Origin: Candidatus Eisenbacteria bacterium
GTDB taxonomy: Bacteria > Eisenbacteria > RBG-16-71-46 > CAIMUX01 > JAHJDP01
DNA: 44,545 nt
Direction: 5' to 3'
NCBI GenBank assembly: GCA_018831195.1
Contig: JAHJDP010000038.1
Coordinates: 1 to 44,545 of the forward strand
In this document: positions 1 through 8,982 of the stretch, one piece after another
How the letters are laid out: every line of letters starts with the position of its first letter
How positions within the stretch are numbered: the first letter of the stretch is position 1
Position numbers and translations under genes: made by a program
The notes under the pieces: generated by a model
Told to the model about the DNA's origin: nothing
The model's database searches: none
Seen by the model: only the letters and a program-made list of their open reading frames with translations

Positions 1-150
1 AGATTCTTCTGGTTTAATGAAGTCACTCGAAATGCCCTCCTTGGCGGTTTGTTTGTTTCTTGTACAACCAATTTATCGCCTCTGGACGGGCATTTCGAGC
101 TCTTTCTCTTACAAAACCTCCTAAATCGCGCTTATATTGGGCCTAGATAG
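1..150 (+). CDS. Open frame entering from the left edge (3' end of a possible gene)
   Basis: Frame 1 is open from the first base to a TAG at 148-150, giving about 49 residues (begins RFFWFNEVTRNALLGG, ends LLNRAYIGPR). It overlaps the start of the next gene by 14 bases, as in the tight overlaps elsewhere in the window. It may be the tail of an upstream partner of the KaiC-like cluster. It could also be the true N-terminal part of the next gene, separated from it by a +1 shift near 136-142. The composition is as A+T-rich as the genes that follow. I do not recognise the family, and a chance open frame of this length is possible. Confidence 0.25.
   Translation, partial: RFFWFNEVTRNALLGGLFVSCTTNLSPLDGHFELFLLQNLLNRAYIGPR
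26..99. repeat. 12-bp perfect inverted repeat, 50-base spacing
   Basis: CTCGAAATGCCC at 26-37 is the exact reverse complement of GGGCATTTCGAG at 88-99. The flanking bases no longer pair, so the arms end sharply. The repeat lies just upstream of the 324-residue gene, or inside the open frame that runs in from the left. It could be a long-looped hairpin, an operator pair, or chance. Confidence 0.5.
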
Positions 151-1111
151 CGTAATCAAACATCTCGCCCTTGGGGATTCAATCAAACAAAGCCTCCGCA
201 GGTGGCAGAGCTACTTCGCTCGCGCCCGTGAGTCGCTCAAAAAGATCATCGACCTATATCGCAGCAAAGAGAATATCGATTCACGCTTGGAAGGATATGA
301 GTTACTCGATGTCAATAATAATATTCACATCGATCCCATGCTTGCCGAGGCACTCCTTCAATACGGCGATAAAACAGATATTACTATATCAAGGCTTCAT
401 CGACCTGGACAGAATACCAACAATTCCCCACTCCATACTTTCCTAGAGGCCATTTCTCATGATGAGAAGGAAGGCTATCTATGCGTAGATATCGCCCGCA
501 GCATCCTCTCGCCATTCGCAAGATATCGGGCATCTAGGTTCTTGCCTGTTGATTCAATTCGCATCAATCCAGCGGCAGTCCGGATACATTCGGGAGAAAA
601 GCCAAATGCCAAGAATGAAATAGTGCCGGCAGGTCTTGATATCGTTATAACATATTGGTGGATCGAGAGTTGGGCCGATGAACTCTTCCGCCTCATTCGC
701 TATCACAACGAAAAGGATTTTTATGATTTGGGATTTCTTGATGTCATTCGTTTTAACATTCCATTGTTTTTCTCAAAACTAAATACGCCCATCAAGCGAA
801 ATAAAGATCCAATCCCAGTTATCCGTTTCTTCTACAAGAAACATACTATAAAAAACAATGAAACCAATAACTTAGATAATATTGAAGCAATTGATTTCGT
901 GATCGGCAAATTGAAAAGTGCATCTTCCCGTTTTCCATTCACATCGGAAAATATCAAAGCACTCCGCTCATGCTCTCCTTCTTCTATACACCAGAAGAAA
1001 CTTGATCGGCCCCCGCAACCAGAATGCGCATTCTATGAAACCGCTGATGGGCTAATCCCAGGCAGTTTTGAGATCCTGGCGATCCTTAATACCTTTCTTG
1101 ACCTGGAGTAA
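137..1111 (+). CDS. Unrecognised 324-aa protein, upstream partner of the KaiC-like ATPase
   Basis: A soluble, charged protein with no signal peptide or membrane segment that I can see. The N-terminal 60 residues are basic and helix-prone. The middle has FLPVDSIRINPAAVRIHSG followed by IVITYWWIESWADELFRL. The end reads DGLIPGSFEILAILNTFLDLE. I recognise no family. The start is uncertain: TTG at 137 is the first possible start after an in-frame TAA at 122-124, and no good Shine-Dalgarno sequence precedes it. The gene may instead continue from the open frame at 1-150 through a shift. It ends six bases before the ATG of the large KaiC-like gene, so the two are almost certainly co-transcribed and probably work together. 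Codons are A+T-rich like those of its neighbour. Confidence 0.6.
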   Translation: MGLDSVIKHLALGDSIKQSLRRWQSYFARARESLKKIIDLYRSKENIDSRLEGYELLDVNNNIHIDPMLAEALLQYGDKTDITISRLHRPGQNTNNSPLHTFLEAISHDEKEGYLCVDIARSILSPFARYRASRFLPVDSIRINPAAVRIHSGEKPNAKNEIVPAGLDIVITYWWIESWADELFRLIRYHNEKDFYDLGFLDVIRFNIPLFFSKLNTPIKRNKDPIPVIRFFYKKHTIKNNETNNLDNIEAIDFVIGKLKSASSRFPFTSENIKALRSCSPSSIHQKKLDRPPQPECAFYETADGLIPGSFEILAILNTFLDLE

Positions 1112-1117
1112 AACGCT

Positions 1118-4100
1118 ATGTATTCGAACATGGAGCTGGCGCATTTAACAGGCATACCATTGGGCAGAGTTTCTGGATTATGTAATTTGCTTGTGAATAA
1201 GGGGATTTTGATCTTTGATGAAGCATCTGTTCAATATTCACTCTCCCCGGATCCCAAAACTCGTCAAATTCTTGAAATTTTGCGGGAACAGCTTCAGGAC
1301 CCAGCGCAATCCATCGAAATACGATCCAAAATCGAGGATATTCTAGCGCTTGGTAAACCACTGGCTCTATCTCGCCTAATTCATGAAGATACATTTCGTG
1401 ACATTGGTGTCCCGGGTTTGAATAAAATTCTTGGTCGCGATGACCCACAGATGATTTTTAATAAGGATTTCTCATTAATAGCGGAGGATGGTCTTCCTCG
1501 AGGACATTGCTATCTTGTTAAGGGGGCTCCAGGAACTGGAAAAACAACATTGGGTATTCAAATTGCACTCCGCCATGCAAATCGACGAGCCAGATTTCTG
1601 ACATTTGAAGAGGATGTAACTCAGCTCCTGCACGATATGAAACCCTATATCGCTTCCAATGAAGACGTGAAGTCAGAAAAGGTGCCGATCGGGTGGAATC
1701 GACATGATCTTAAGAATATTATACGTCCACTTCGGAAAATTCGGGCTCCTCTTGTGTGGAAGGATCCAGAAGCCGTCATTGATGAGCTCACGGCACTACT
1801 CGACCGCGAATTGCCCAAGTTAATAATTGTCGACTCCATCAGCCGCTTTCGGGATCTTGCAGACAAGGAACGTGCGCGCCATGTTCTTCGTAGATTTATT
1901 CGTATTCTAAAAGCACGGCGTATTACAGCTATATTTTTAGGTGAAGACAGGGGCGAGGAAAATGCTTTTGAGGATTATGAGGTTGATGGGATTCTCGAAC
2001 TTGAATGGATTGGAGATATTATCTATTTAACTGTCGCCAAACTTAGGGGTCAAAGATCTTTTAGGGGTCCCCATTCAGCAAAACTAATCAGTGCTGAAGA
2101 AATCAAGATGCAACCGCCTTTCCTCATATCTCGAGGCAATCATAATAATCATGGCCCCCACCTGACAGTTGGCTTCAATGTCTTCCCCGATATCTCGGTA
2201 TATACAGAGCAGTTGAATAATGAGGAGGAAAAAGAAGTCCCCCTAAAGACCATAGATACCGACTGTAATGGCAATCAAAAGAGAAATATACTAGAAATGG
2301 TCGTTATTAGTAGCGGCACAGAGGGCCTTGATAAACTTCTACCGGTACGTGTCCCCAAAGGAGGGCCAGATAGTTCCAGGGACAAGAAATCAAATACGCG
2401 TCAGGCAAAGGCCACATTAAACCACCCGGAAAATAATAGCCCTGATATTGGAAAGAGTTTCGGTTTCAAGCGTGGTGAAATCGTCTTGCTTGTGGGAAGT
2501 GCCGGCTCGGGTAAAACCCTTCTCGGCCTCAACTTCCTCATTTCCAGACCCGACACGAAGAATATCGTGAACAAGATCAATGAAGGAAAGGGGGATATTA
2601 ATCACAAATCCATCTGGCTCAATCTTGAAGGCAATATTGATACACTTCGATTCGCTGTGGCTGGTTTCGAAGGTCAAATTGGAGAAACTCTAAACAACGC
2701 ACTCCATGGTGCAACAAATAGTGGCTCACTAGGGCCTTGTATAATTAGACACTATACTCCACTAAATCTGGATCTAAACCGTCTCATTTATGAACTAGAA
2801 ATACTCACAAACCAAGATGATTACAAAATCGATCGTTTGGTTATTGACTCTGTAACTGAGCTTGAACGAAGTTCTGCCAAAGGCCAACCTGACATTAAAA
2901 CCTTTCTATCCGGCTTGATTGCCTATCTTCGGGTCAAGAATATTACTACAGTCTTCATCAGCCGTTCCGACACATTTTTCCGATCTATAGACAAAATTGA
3001 AGAGCAGGTTTCTTCCTTGGTTGATCTGATTCTCTGTATCCGCAATTTTGATATCCATAATGAAATCCATAGAGGGATTTATGTGCAAAAAGCCAGAGGA
3101 CGGGTACACACATCCAAGATTATGCGAATGACAATTGATGCACGGAGCGGAATTTCAATTGATGATAGCGGATGGGATCACGAGAATCTCCTTGCCGGAG
3201 ATACACGTTCCATACAACGACCGGAAATATTCTTCAAACTATTCTATGAGAACAAAGCGGAAGAGAATGTTAATTCAGCGATTATTAAGGATTTTAGATA
3301 TAATCGATATCCGGGAGGAGAACCCAAATTCACGCTTGTTCGAAAGCCAAGTATCTATACAGAATTCTGGTCCTTTCGCGGGCAATACAGCGCCGGGCAT
3401 GCAAATACCAGGGTCCTTAGTATTGCAGATTATGTTCTGTCAGCCTTTCGAGACGCCGACCGGCTGGATGGTTTGAAGAACTATGTTAAGGGCGATTTGA
3501 TCTATCGCATCAAAGGCCAGGATCACTTAAGGCGCCTCTACCTCCCTCCTACAGGCCAAGAAGCACCTCAGAAAGTATCCACTTCCAACACACATAATCC
3601 TGACGAATCACTCTTGATTGATGCGATCCCCTGTTATCGTGACTGTGGTTTCATGGCATATAAGAACCCAACATTTTCGGACAATAATCATAATTGCTCG
3701 ACTAATATCAGAGATTCCATTCAAGAGCTAATCACATTACAGAGTAATATGGATGAAGTTTGCACAGAAATACACGCCCAAAAGAAAGCATCCTGGTACA
3801 ATACTTCTTATAGTCCCGCAACACTAAAATATTACACCTGGCCGAAACTCCTTAAATGGATTAAAAGCTTTAATAGGTGTTTAAAGGAGATCGAAGGCGA
3901 ACATGACGAATCAGACAAGACTATTGCCTTCGCTTTCCCACCCCTGGACCATCACTCTGAATTTGTGGCCTTTTTCATGGAACTATTATGGAGTTTTGGC
4001 GGCGACATCTTTGAAATCCAGATCAACAACGTTTTCCATAAAACCAATTTCCGAGAGAAATTTCGCAACAAAATCAGAGATACTATAATCATCGACCTTA

Positions 4101-5554
4101 TTGATTACTACGCAAATAAATGCGAAGCAGCATTTAAAAGACCAGATTGCAATGCTAATGGTAGTGACAATAATAGATGGAAAAGCCAGTTATTAGAGAC
4201 TTTTACGAAGATTCTACAAAATGAAGGAGACGATTCGAAATGCAACAATATGGATGTTTTAAACGATTTGAAGTCCAAATTTAAAGAATACGGATTTCTT
4301 GACCGGGGAATTGAATTTAAGGATGTGTGTCACTGGATCGCGACCTTCGTAGAAAGCATACGAGACAAGGAAGAGGAGGATGGCGTTCTAGATTGGGAAA
4401 AACTCGCGAACGCCCGTGTTCTAAAGCTTAATGATCCGCCCTTTGTTGAATCTCTCACCTTGATCCTCCAACTGATTGTCGATGCCGGAGTAAAAAATCC
4501 CTGCGGTGGGGATTTCCGCGACAGGGCGGTCCTAGCTCGCTACTGGTACAGCCTTCTGCCCAAAAGGGGGGTGCGCAGAGGACTTCGTCAACGAGATAAA
4601 AACTACCACATATTGCCCCTGCCATTAGCTCCTATCGATATGAGTCCAACAGTCAAGGAAATTGGAACAATTTACAGAAGTGTAACCTGTGTAACATACT
4701 GGTTCCTTGCTATGTTAAAGGGTGCTTTATCTCCTGAAATAGGTGGCAATTTCATCGAATCAATGAGTTCACCGGATTATTACAACCATCGTCTTAGAGA
4801 AAACACAGGAATCCCCATTCTCGACTGGGAACTAGAAAAGGAGGAGTATGTACGCCTTGATCCTGAAGCATACAATGTAACAAGAGGGATCATAGACACC
4901 GGAATGAGATACGAGGCAACGCTTGAGAATATTTCAAAACACATATTTATGCTGATGAACAAGAGAGATGCACAATCTTCTCCGGAAAATTCTCCTGTTG
5001 AAAACCCCATGCAAAATTCGGAGCAAAGTGACAATGATGAATCGAAATCTTACATGCATAAAGTCCTCGATAATGACCCTGCTTGTTTACCTCGCGAATT
5101 ACGGGAAGCTTTCAGCAACAAGTCGGAGAAGAAACACAAAAAGAGTACGACGAATATCTTAAATTCTCGCAAATACTTCGCCAAGGCTCGGCAGACCAGA
5201 ATAGCGTTTTATCAAATCGAGCAGGCTCTTCATCACGAGTTGCGCCAATTCTTAGATACAAGCAATCTCGAATCGATAAAAGCCAAGAATGAAAATGCCA
5301 TCGAAAAGGAAAGTCCTCATAAAAGCAAATTGGAAGAGAAAAAGAGGGCGTTTGAAGGTTGCATAAGCAATCAGAAAAAGGACAATTCAGAGGGAAGGGA
5401 TTCAGGCGAAGTCGCAAGACATTGGATATTGGATGGTATCGTAAAGGAAACCAGTGACAACTTCCGATTGCATATTATTTTTGAGCTGATTATTTACTTC
5501 TACCGCTGGGACCGAGATAAAAGTATAACATCCCCATATATCGGGGGAGATTAA
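1118..5554 (+). CDS. Double KaiC-like ATPase fused to a solute-binding-protein-like domain
   Basis: 1478 residues, no signal peptide, so cytoplasmic. Order: winged-helix-like segment (about 5-40); KaiC/RecA domain 1 (about 92-360) with Walker A GAPGTGKTT at 136-144, the acidic pair in FLTFEED (E164, E165), Walker B LIIVDS at 235-240 and a K-x-R-G motif at 308-311; KaiC domain 2 (about 395-690) with Walker A GSAGSGKT at 460-467, LVIDS at 574-578 and K-x-R-G at 658-661. In domain 2 the acidic pair is reduced to L-E-G (503-505). From about 745 to 1270 the sequence follows the pattern of ABC-transporter solute-binding proteins: IDAIPCYRDCGFMAYKNPTF near 834, YTWPKLLKWIK near 906, a FAFP...ELLWSFGGDIFE stretch at 938-966, LPLPLAPID near 1166 and NTGIPILDWEL near 1229. 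The last 190 residues are a polar, charged tail. The KaiC call is firm; the solute-binding call is from motifs and order only. The substrate and role are unknown. Confidence 0.8.
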   Translation: MYSNMELAHLTGIPLGRVSGLCNLLVNKGILIFDEASVQYSLSPDPKTRQILEILREQLQDPAQSIEIRSKIEDILALGKPLALSRLIHEDTFRDIGVPGLNKILGRDDPQMIFNKDFSLIAEDGLPRGHCYLVKGAPGTGKTTLGIQIALRHANRRARFLTFEEDVTQLLHDMKPYIASNEDVKSEKVPIGWNRHDLKNIIRPLRKIRAPLVWKDPEAVIDELTALLDRELPKLIIVDSISRFRDLADKERARHVLRRFIRILKARRITAIFLGEDRGEENAFEDYEVDGILELEWIGDIIYLTVAKLRGQRSFRGPHSAKLISAEEIKMQPPFLISRGNHNNHGPHLTVGFNVFPDISVYTEQLNNEEEKEVPLKTIDTDCNGNQKRNILEMVVISSGTEGLDKLLPVRVPKGGPDSSRDKKSNTRQAKATLNHPENNSPDIGKSFGFKRGEIVLLVGSAGSGKTLLGLNFLISRPDTKNIVNKINEGKGDINHKSIWLNLEGNIDTLRFAVAGFEGQIGETLNNALHGATNSGSLGPCIIRHYTPLNLDLNRLIYELEILTNQDDYKIDRLVIDSVTELERSSAKGQPDIKTFLSGLIAYLRVKNITTVFISRSDTFFRSIDKIEEQVSSLVDLILCIRNFDIHNEIHRGIYVQKARGRVHTSKIMRMTIDARSGISIDDSGWDHENLLAGDTRSIQRPEIFFKLFYENKAEENVNSAIIKDFRYNRYPGGEPKFTLVRKPSIYTEFWSFRGQYSAGHANTRVLSIADYVLSAFRDADRLDGLKNYVKGDLIYRIKGQDHLRRLYLPPTGQEAPQKVSTSNTHNPDESLLIDAIPCYRDCGFMAYKNPTFSDNNHNCSTNIRDSIQELITLQSNMDEVCTEIHAQKKASWYNTSYSPATLKYYTWPKLLKWIKSFNRCLKEIEGEHDESDKTIAFAFPPLDHHSEFVAFFMELLWSFGGDIFEIQINNVFHKTNFREKFRNKIRDTIIIDLIDYYANKCEAAFKRPDCNANGSDNNRWKSQLLETFTKILQNEGDDSKCNNMDVLNDLKSKFKEYGFLDRGIEFKDVCHWIATFVESIRDKEEEDGVLDWEKLANARVLKLNDPPFVESLTLILQLIVDAGVKNPCGGDFRDRAVLARYWYSLLPKRGVRRGLRQRDKNYHILPLPLAPIDMSPTVKEIGTIYRSVTCVTYWFLAMLKGALSPEIGGNFIESMSSPDYYNHRLRENTGIPILDWELEKEEYVRLDPEAYNVTRGIIDTGMRYEATLENISKHIFMLMNKRDAQSSPENSPVENPMQNSEQSDNDESKSYMHKVLDNDPACLPRELREAFSNKSEKKHKKSTTNILNSRKYFAKARQTRIAFYQIEQALHHELRQFLDTSNLESIKAKNENAIEKESPHKSKLEEKKRAFEGCISNQKKDNSEGRDSGEVARHWILDGIVKETSDNFRLHIIFELIIYFYRWDRDKSITSPYIGGD

Positions 5555-5959
5555 TTGAAGGCAGGTAGTGATTATCCAATGGATATAGTACCTTTTACTA
5601 TTTTTACTTTTAGCAGCACCATTGTCGCTTTTGGAAATGGGGGAGAATCCATCCATCTTGAAGAAGGGACAGAGATGGATTTCTATTGCTGTGACATCTA
5701 CGGAAACGAGGGTGGAGACTGGGTCGAATTGATTCTGGATTCCTATCTTCTCAACGGCAATATCTCTTACGATCCATTATTCTGCCATCCGGAGAGCGGC
5801 AATTTCACGCTTCAAGATTGCTCGCCCTGCCTACCGAATGCATTCCCAGAATCCGGTTGTTATGGATTTATAGGAGCTTGCCCCGAGACCGGGTGCAGCT
5901 GCTATGTTCCTGTGGCGCCGACAAGCTGGGGCCGAATCAAGTTGATGTACCAAGATTGA
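5555..5959 (+). pseudogene. 3' fragment of an exported right-handed beta-helix protein
   Basis: The reading frame holds only the C-terminal end of a larger secreted protein: YCCDIYGNEGGDWVE, then GNISYDPLFCHPESGNFTL, then CSPCLPN, ending in SWGRIKLMYQD. This series is typical of the last coils of beta-helix (choice-of-anchor Q-like) proteins in FCB-group genomes, which normally carry a signal peptide and several hundred residues of helix before it. Here there is no signal peptide and only about 30 residues before the motif. An ATG at 5581 is the only sensible start and has no clear ribosome-binding site. The frame begins directly after the stop of the KaiC-like gene, which suggests that this gene's 5' part was lost when the A+T-rich island arrived. 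It is probably not functional. Confidence 0.6.
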
Positions 5960-6059
5960 AATAGGACCCATCATGGAGGGCATAGGCCGCCGCAATTCCT
6001 GATCCGATCGCCATGGCCGATGCCTCAGTATTGGGATACAGTCCCGTCTCCCGCCCTCT
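5937..6059 (-). pseudogene. Possible C-terminal remnant of a flavoprotein (very tentative)
   Basis: On the minus strand, right after the chemoreceptor stop codon, a frame of about 40 codons reads RETGLYPNTEASAMAIGSGI and onward to a TGA at 5937-5939. The G-L-Y-P...A-x-A-x-G-S-G-I-A-A pattern is loosely like the C-terminal FAD-contact segment of FAD-dependent dehydrogenases. There is no start codon or ribosome-binding site for it. It overlaps the 3' end of the beta-helix remnant. A decayed gene or chance are both possible. Confidence 0.15.
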
Positions 6060-8613
6060 AGAAATTCGATAAAACATCCTGGTCGTCGTCATCATCCAGA
6101 GGAATCTCTTCTTCTGGAGTTATTCGCGGCGGCCTACACCTCCGGCTCCTCTCTCTCTCCAGCGATTGGATCAACCGAAGAGGGGGCTGGTCCGTTTCCG
6201 GGAGGGTACCCGGGTAGATATTCGTTGTGAGAAAAGCATTGGTTTGGGATATCTCTTTTGTCAATTTATAGCCTTGCACCATCCTTTTCAGTTCTTCCGC
6301 TTGGGCCGCCAGCTCTTCAGAAGTACTCGCCGATTCTTCCGCATTGGTCACATTCTGCTGTGTCAGCTGATTCAGCTGATCAACAGCGGAGCTGACCTGT
6401 TCGATCCCCATCTTTTGCTGGTTTGAAGCTTCCGCGATTTCCGCAACCACCTCTGTGACTTTATCAATCTGCTCGTTAATCTCTTCGAGGTTTTTTGTGA
6501 CCTCTTCATTGATCGTGACGCCTTCATCCGCATTCTTTACTGAATCCTCAATCAGCTGAGCCGTTGTCTTGGCCGCTTCGGCGCTGCGCAGAGCCAGATT
6601 CCGGACTTCATCAGCGACCACGGCGAAACCCCTTCCGGCATCGCCCGCCCTCGCCGCCTCAACCGCGGCATTGAGCGCCAGCAGATTGGTCTGAAAGGCG
6701 ATCTCGTCGATGGTTTTCACAATCTTCGCTGTTTTATCGGCTGAACCCTTAATCTTAGCCATCGCACTGGAAAGGTTCTGCATATTGGTTTCTCCCCGTT
6801 TTGCCCGGGACCGCGCGCCATCGGCAAGATTGTGGGCTTCCTTGGTGTGGAGCGCGTTTTGTTTTGTGGCGGATGACATCTCTTGGAGGCTGCTGCTGAT
6901 CTCCTCGAGCGAGCTGGCTTGTTCGGCCGCGCCCTGCGCCGACGCCTGGCTCCCCGCATTGATCTGAGCGGCCGCCGAGGTGACCTGGTCTGACGCCATG
7001 GCCACTTGGTACAAGCCCTCATTGAGGTTCTGAACCGCCGTATTCAACGCCTGTTTAATTTTTGCGTAATCACCCTTGTATCGTCCTTTGACGTAGGTGG
7101 ATAAGTCTCTGGATGCGACCCTGGTTAAAACTTCCGCCGATTCATTAACCGGATTGATGACCGCGTCCAGAGTCTCGTTGATGCTCTGAATCATTTTCGC
7201 GTACTCACCTTTGAAATGTGTCGTATCCCCCCGAACATTCAATCGCCCTTCAACCCCCGCTTGAGCCAAGACCGCCATTTCTTGATTCATCATTTTCAGA
7301 TTCTTAATCATTTCAGACATGGCCTTCCCCAGGCTATCCCGCGCCGACGTGATTGGAACCTCGACGGTCAGGTCACCTTCCGCAATGCGGCGCGCCACAT
7401 CGGCTTTGCTCTGCAGGGAGGCGCTCATCTCGCGGAAGGCTTCCGCCAGACTCCCCACCTCATCATCCTGTTGAATATCGATTTGCTGCTGGAGATCCCC
7501 CTTTGCAATTTTCTGCGCCAAATCTCTTATTTTCGTGATCGGGCCGGAAACATTTGCGGCGATACCAAGGGCGAAAAGAATGAGAGCGCAAATTGTGACA
7601 ATACCGACAATGACGACGGCGTTTCGGATTTTATGGATAGGTCTTTGAACTTCAGACAAATGAATTTCAGAGATGCTGGCCCATTTCGAGCCCATAATAT
7701 CAATCGGACTGAAGCAGGTGAGATGGACCATGCCATCATGATGTGTGATGACGGCTTTCCCGGACCTTCCTTTATGGGCCGCCGAAATCGCCTCGGATTC
7801 CACTTTGTAGATACCGGCCTTTTCGAATGTCGAAACCTTTTCAGAATACTCCTCATCTTCGAAGTAGGAATTTGAGCGCAGCAACCCATCCGCGCCCACA
7901 AGATAGCTCGTTCCGGATTTCCCCATCCCGGTTCTTTCCCGCATGATCAAATCGATTTGTTCCATGGGAAGCTGCATACCGACAACCGCTGTGATCTCCC
8001 CGTTGGAATTCCTCAGTGGGGCCCCCATAAAGGCGACGGGTTTCCCTTCTCGCGGTGGATAGGGTCTGAAGTCGACGAAGGATAACTCTTCGGTCTCCAG
8101 AACCGTCCGCCAGAGTTCTCCCAATCCACTGCCTTTCAATGGGCCGGTTCGAAGGTTTTGACCGAGGTCGTCATCTCCCCGGGTTGTATACAATACATGG
8201 CCGTGTTCGGAACAAATGATAAAGGTGTCATCATAGTGGTAGGTTTCGTTGAAGACTTTTAGGTATTCACCGTAGGTCGTATAGAGGTAGTGATATTCAT
8301 CCGACTGGATGGGATACGCATTCTCGTAGCCGGCATTCCCCCAATCCTTATGGGCCTCGAAGGCGCGATAGGCGGATTTCACATCGGGATTTCGCGCGAG
8401 GAGTGTGAGATCATTCCGGCAACGGTCAATATACTCCTCTATCTGAGCCGATTTGATCTTCTGCACCGTCTCCAGATGTTGGAAAGCCTGCGTCATCATT
8501 CCCTTTTCCGCGCGATCCAAACTGAACCACGCAACAACGATCAAGGGCAATAAACCCGCCAGTAGAAACGATCCGATGAGTTTCGGTCTCATCCGAAGAT
8601 CCTTAAACCTCAT
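6058..8613 (-). CDS. Methyl-accepting chemotaxis protein
   Basis: An 851-residue membrane chemoreceptor that signals to CheA/CheW. The start is ATG at 8613, giving [17 protein letters not shown] lies 5 bases upstream, so an in-frame start 27 codons earlier is unlikely. Layout: TM1 about 10-31; a large periplasmic sensor about 32-330, probably Cache-type; TM2 about 332-356; a HAMP domain; then two or more further HAMP-like repeats (GDLTVEVPI near 413, RDLSTYVKG near 502). The signalling domain is about 545-785, with the conserved hairpin tip [20 protein letters not shown] near 637. The tail ends in an acidic DDDDDQDV run with no NWETF-type tether. It is divergent from the antiporter operon. 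No other chemotaxis gene is in the window; the ligand cannot be read from the sequence. Confidence 0.95.
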   Translation of the reverse strand: MRFKDLRMRPKLIGSFLLAGLLPLIVVAWFSLDRAEKGMMTQAFQHLETVQKIKSAQIEEYIDRCRNDLTLLARNPDVKSAYRAFEAHKDWGNAGYENAYPIQSDEYHYLYTTYGEYLKVFNETYHYDDTFIICSEHGHVLYTTRGDDDLGQNLRTGPLKGSGLGELWRTVLETEELSFVDFRPYPPREGKPVAFMGAPLRNSNGEITAVVGMQLPMEQIDLIMRERTGMGKSGTSYLVGADGLLRSNSYFEDEEYSEKVSTFEKAGIYKVESEAISAAHKGRSGKAVITHHDGMVHLTCFSPIDIMGSKWASISEIHLSEVQRPIHKIRNAVVIVGIVTICALILFALGIAANVSGPITKIRDLAQKIAKGDLQQQIDIQQDDEVGSLAEAFREMSASLQSKADVARRIAEGDLTVEVPITSARDSLGKAMSEMIKNLKMMNQEMAVLAQAGVEGRLNVRGDTTHFKGEYAKMIQSINETLDAVINPVNESAEVLTRVASRDLSTYVKGRYKGDYAKIKQALNTAVQNLNEGLYQVAMASDQVTSAAAQINAGSQASAQGAAEQASSLEEISSSLQEMSSATKQNALHTKEAHNLADGARSRAKRGETNMQNLSSAMAKIKGSADKTAKIVKTIDEIAFQTNLLALNAAVEAARAGDAGRGFAVVADEVRNLALRSAEAAKTTAQLIEDSVKNADEGVTINEEVTKNLEEINEQIDKVTEVVAEIAEASNQQKMGIEQVSSAVDQLNQLTQQNVTNAEESASTSEELAAQAEELKRMVQGYKLTKEISQTNAFLTTNIYPGTLPETDQPPLRLIQSLERERSRRCRPPRITPEEEIPLDDDDDQDVLSNF

Positions 8614-8982
8614 CACCGACCTCCATTGATAGCCAAATCTGGGTGCCGACCCTGGCAGCCGACTTTGGCGGCCATACAGAGCAAAACGCACCAAATGAGT
8701 ACTCTTGTAAACTCTCTTCTTCTCCTTGATCCAATCGGCTAAAGATCATTAGATCTTGAAACGATTCAAGATACCTGGACTTCTCGCGGCTGAGACGGCT
8801 GAGTTCGCAAGGCATCAATCCAGCAGGCCTGATTTTGGAAATACCCAAGAAAATCTAATATTCAAATCCTTGCGCCGCCGGGCCGATACTCCTATCGTGC
8901 CAAGCTGGTCGTGTGTTCAATCGGATGCCCTTCGCGGCCAACCGCAGGTGGTTTTGGGTCCGGATTTTAACCCGGAGTCGGT
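8614..8982. other. Divergent intergenic region between chemoreceptor and antiporter operon
   Basis: 369 bases that must hold the promoters for both directions. I see GGAGGT for the chemoreceptor at 8621-8626 (minus strand), CCCGGAG ahead of the antiporter start, and an interrupted palindrome CTTGAA-acga-TTCAAG at 8755-8770 that could be an operator. An 81-codon minus-strand frame at 8603-8848 has no convincing family and was not called. No clear -35/-10 pair stands out. Confidence 0.4.

Noticed and set aside
8640-8760. GC-rich stretch upstream of the chemoreceptor considered as a cyclic-di-GMP (GEMM) riboswitch
   Set aside because: Only one short match (CTGCCAGGGT) to the consensus; the conserved order and the other stem are missing.
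8603-8848. 81-codon minus-strand frame overlapping the chemoreceptor start
   Set aside because: No ribosome-binding site, no family features, and it covers the promoter/leader region of the chemoreceptor.
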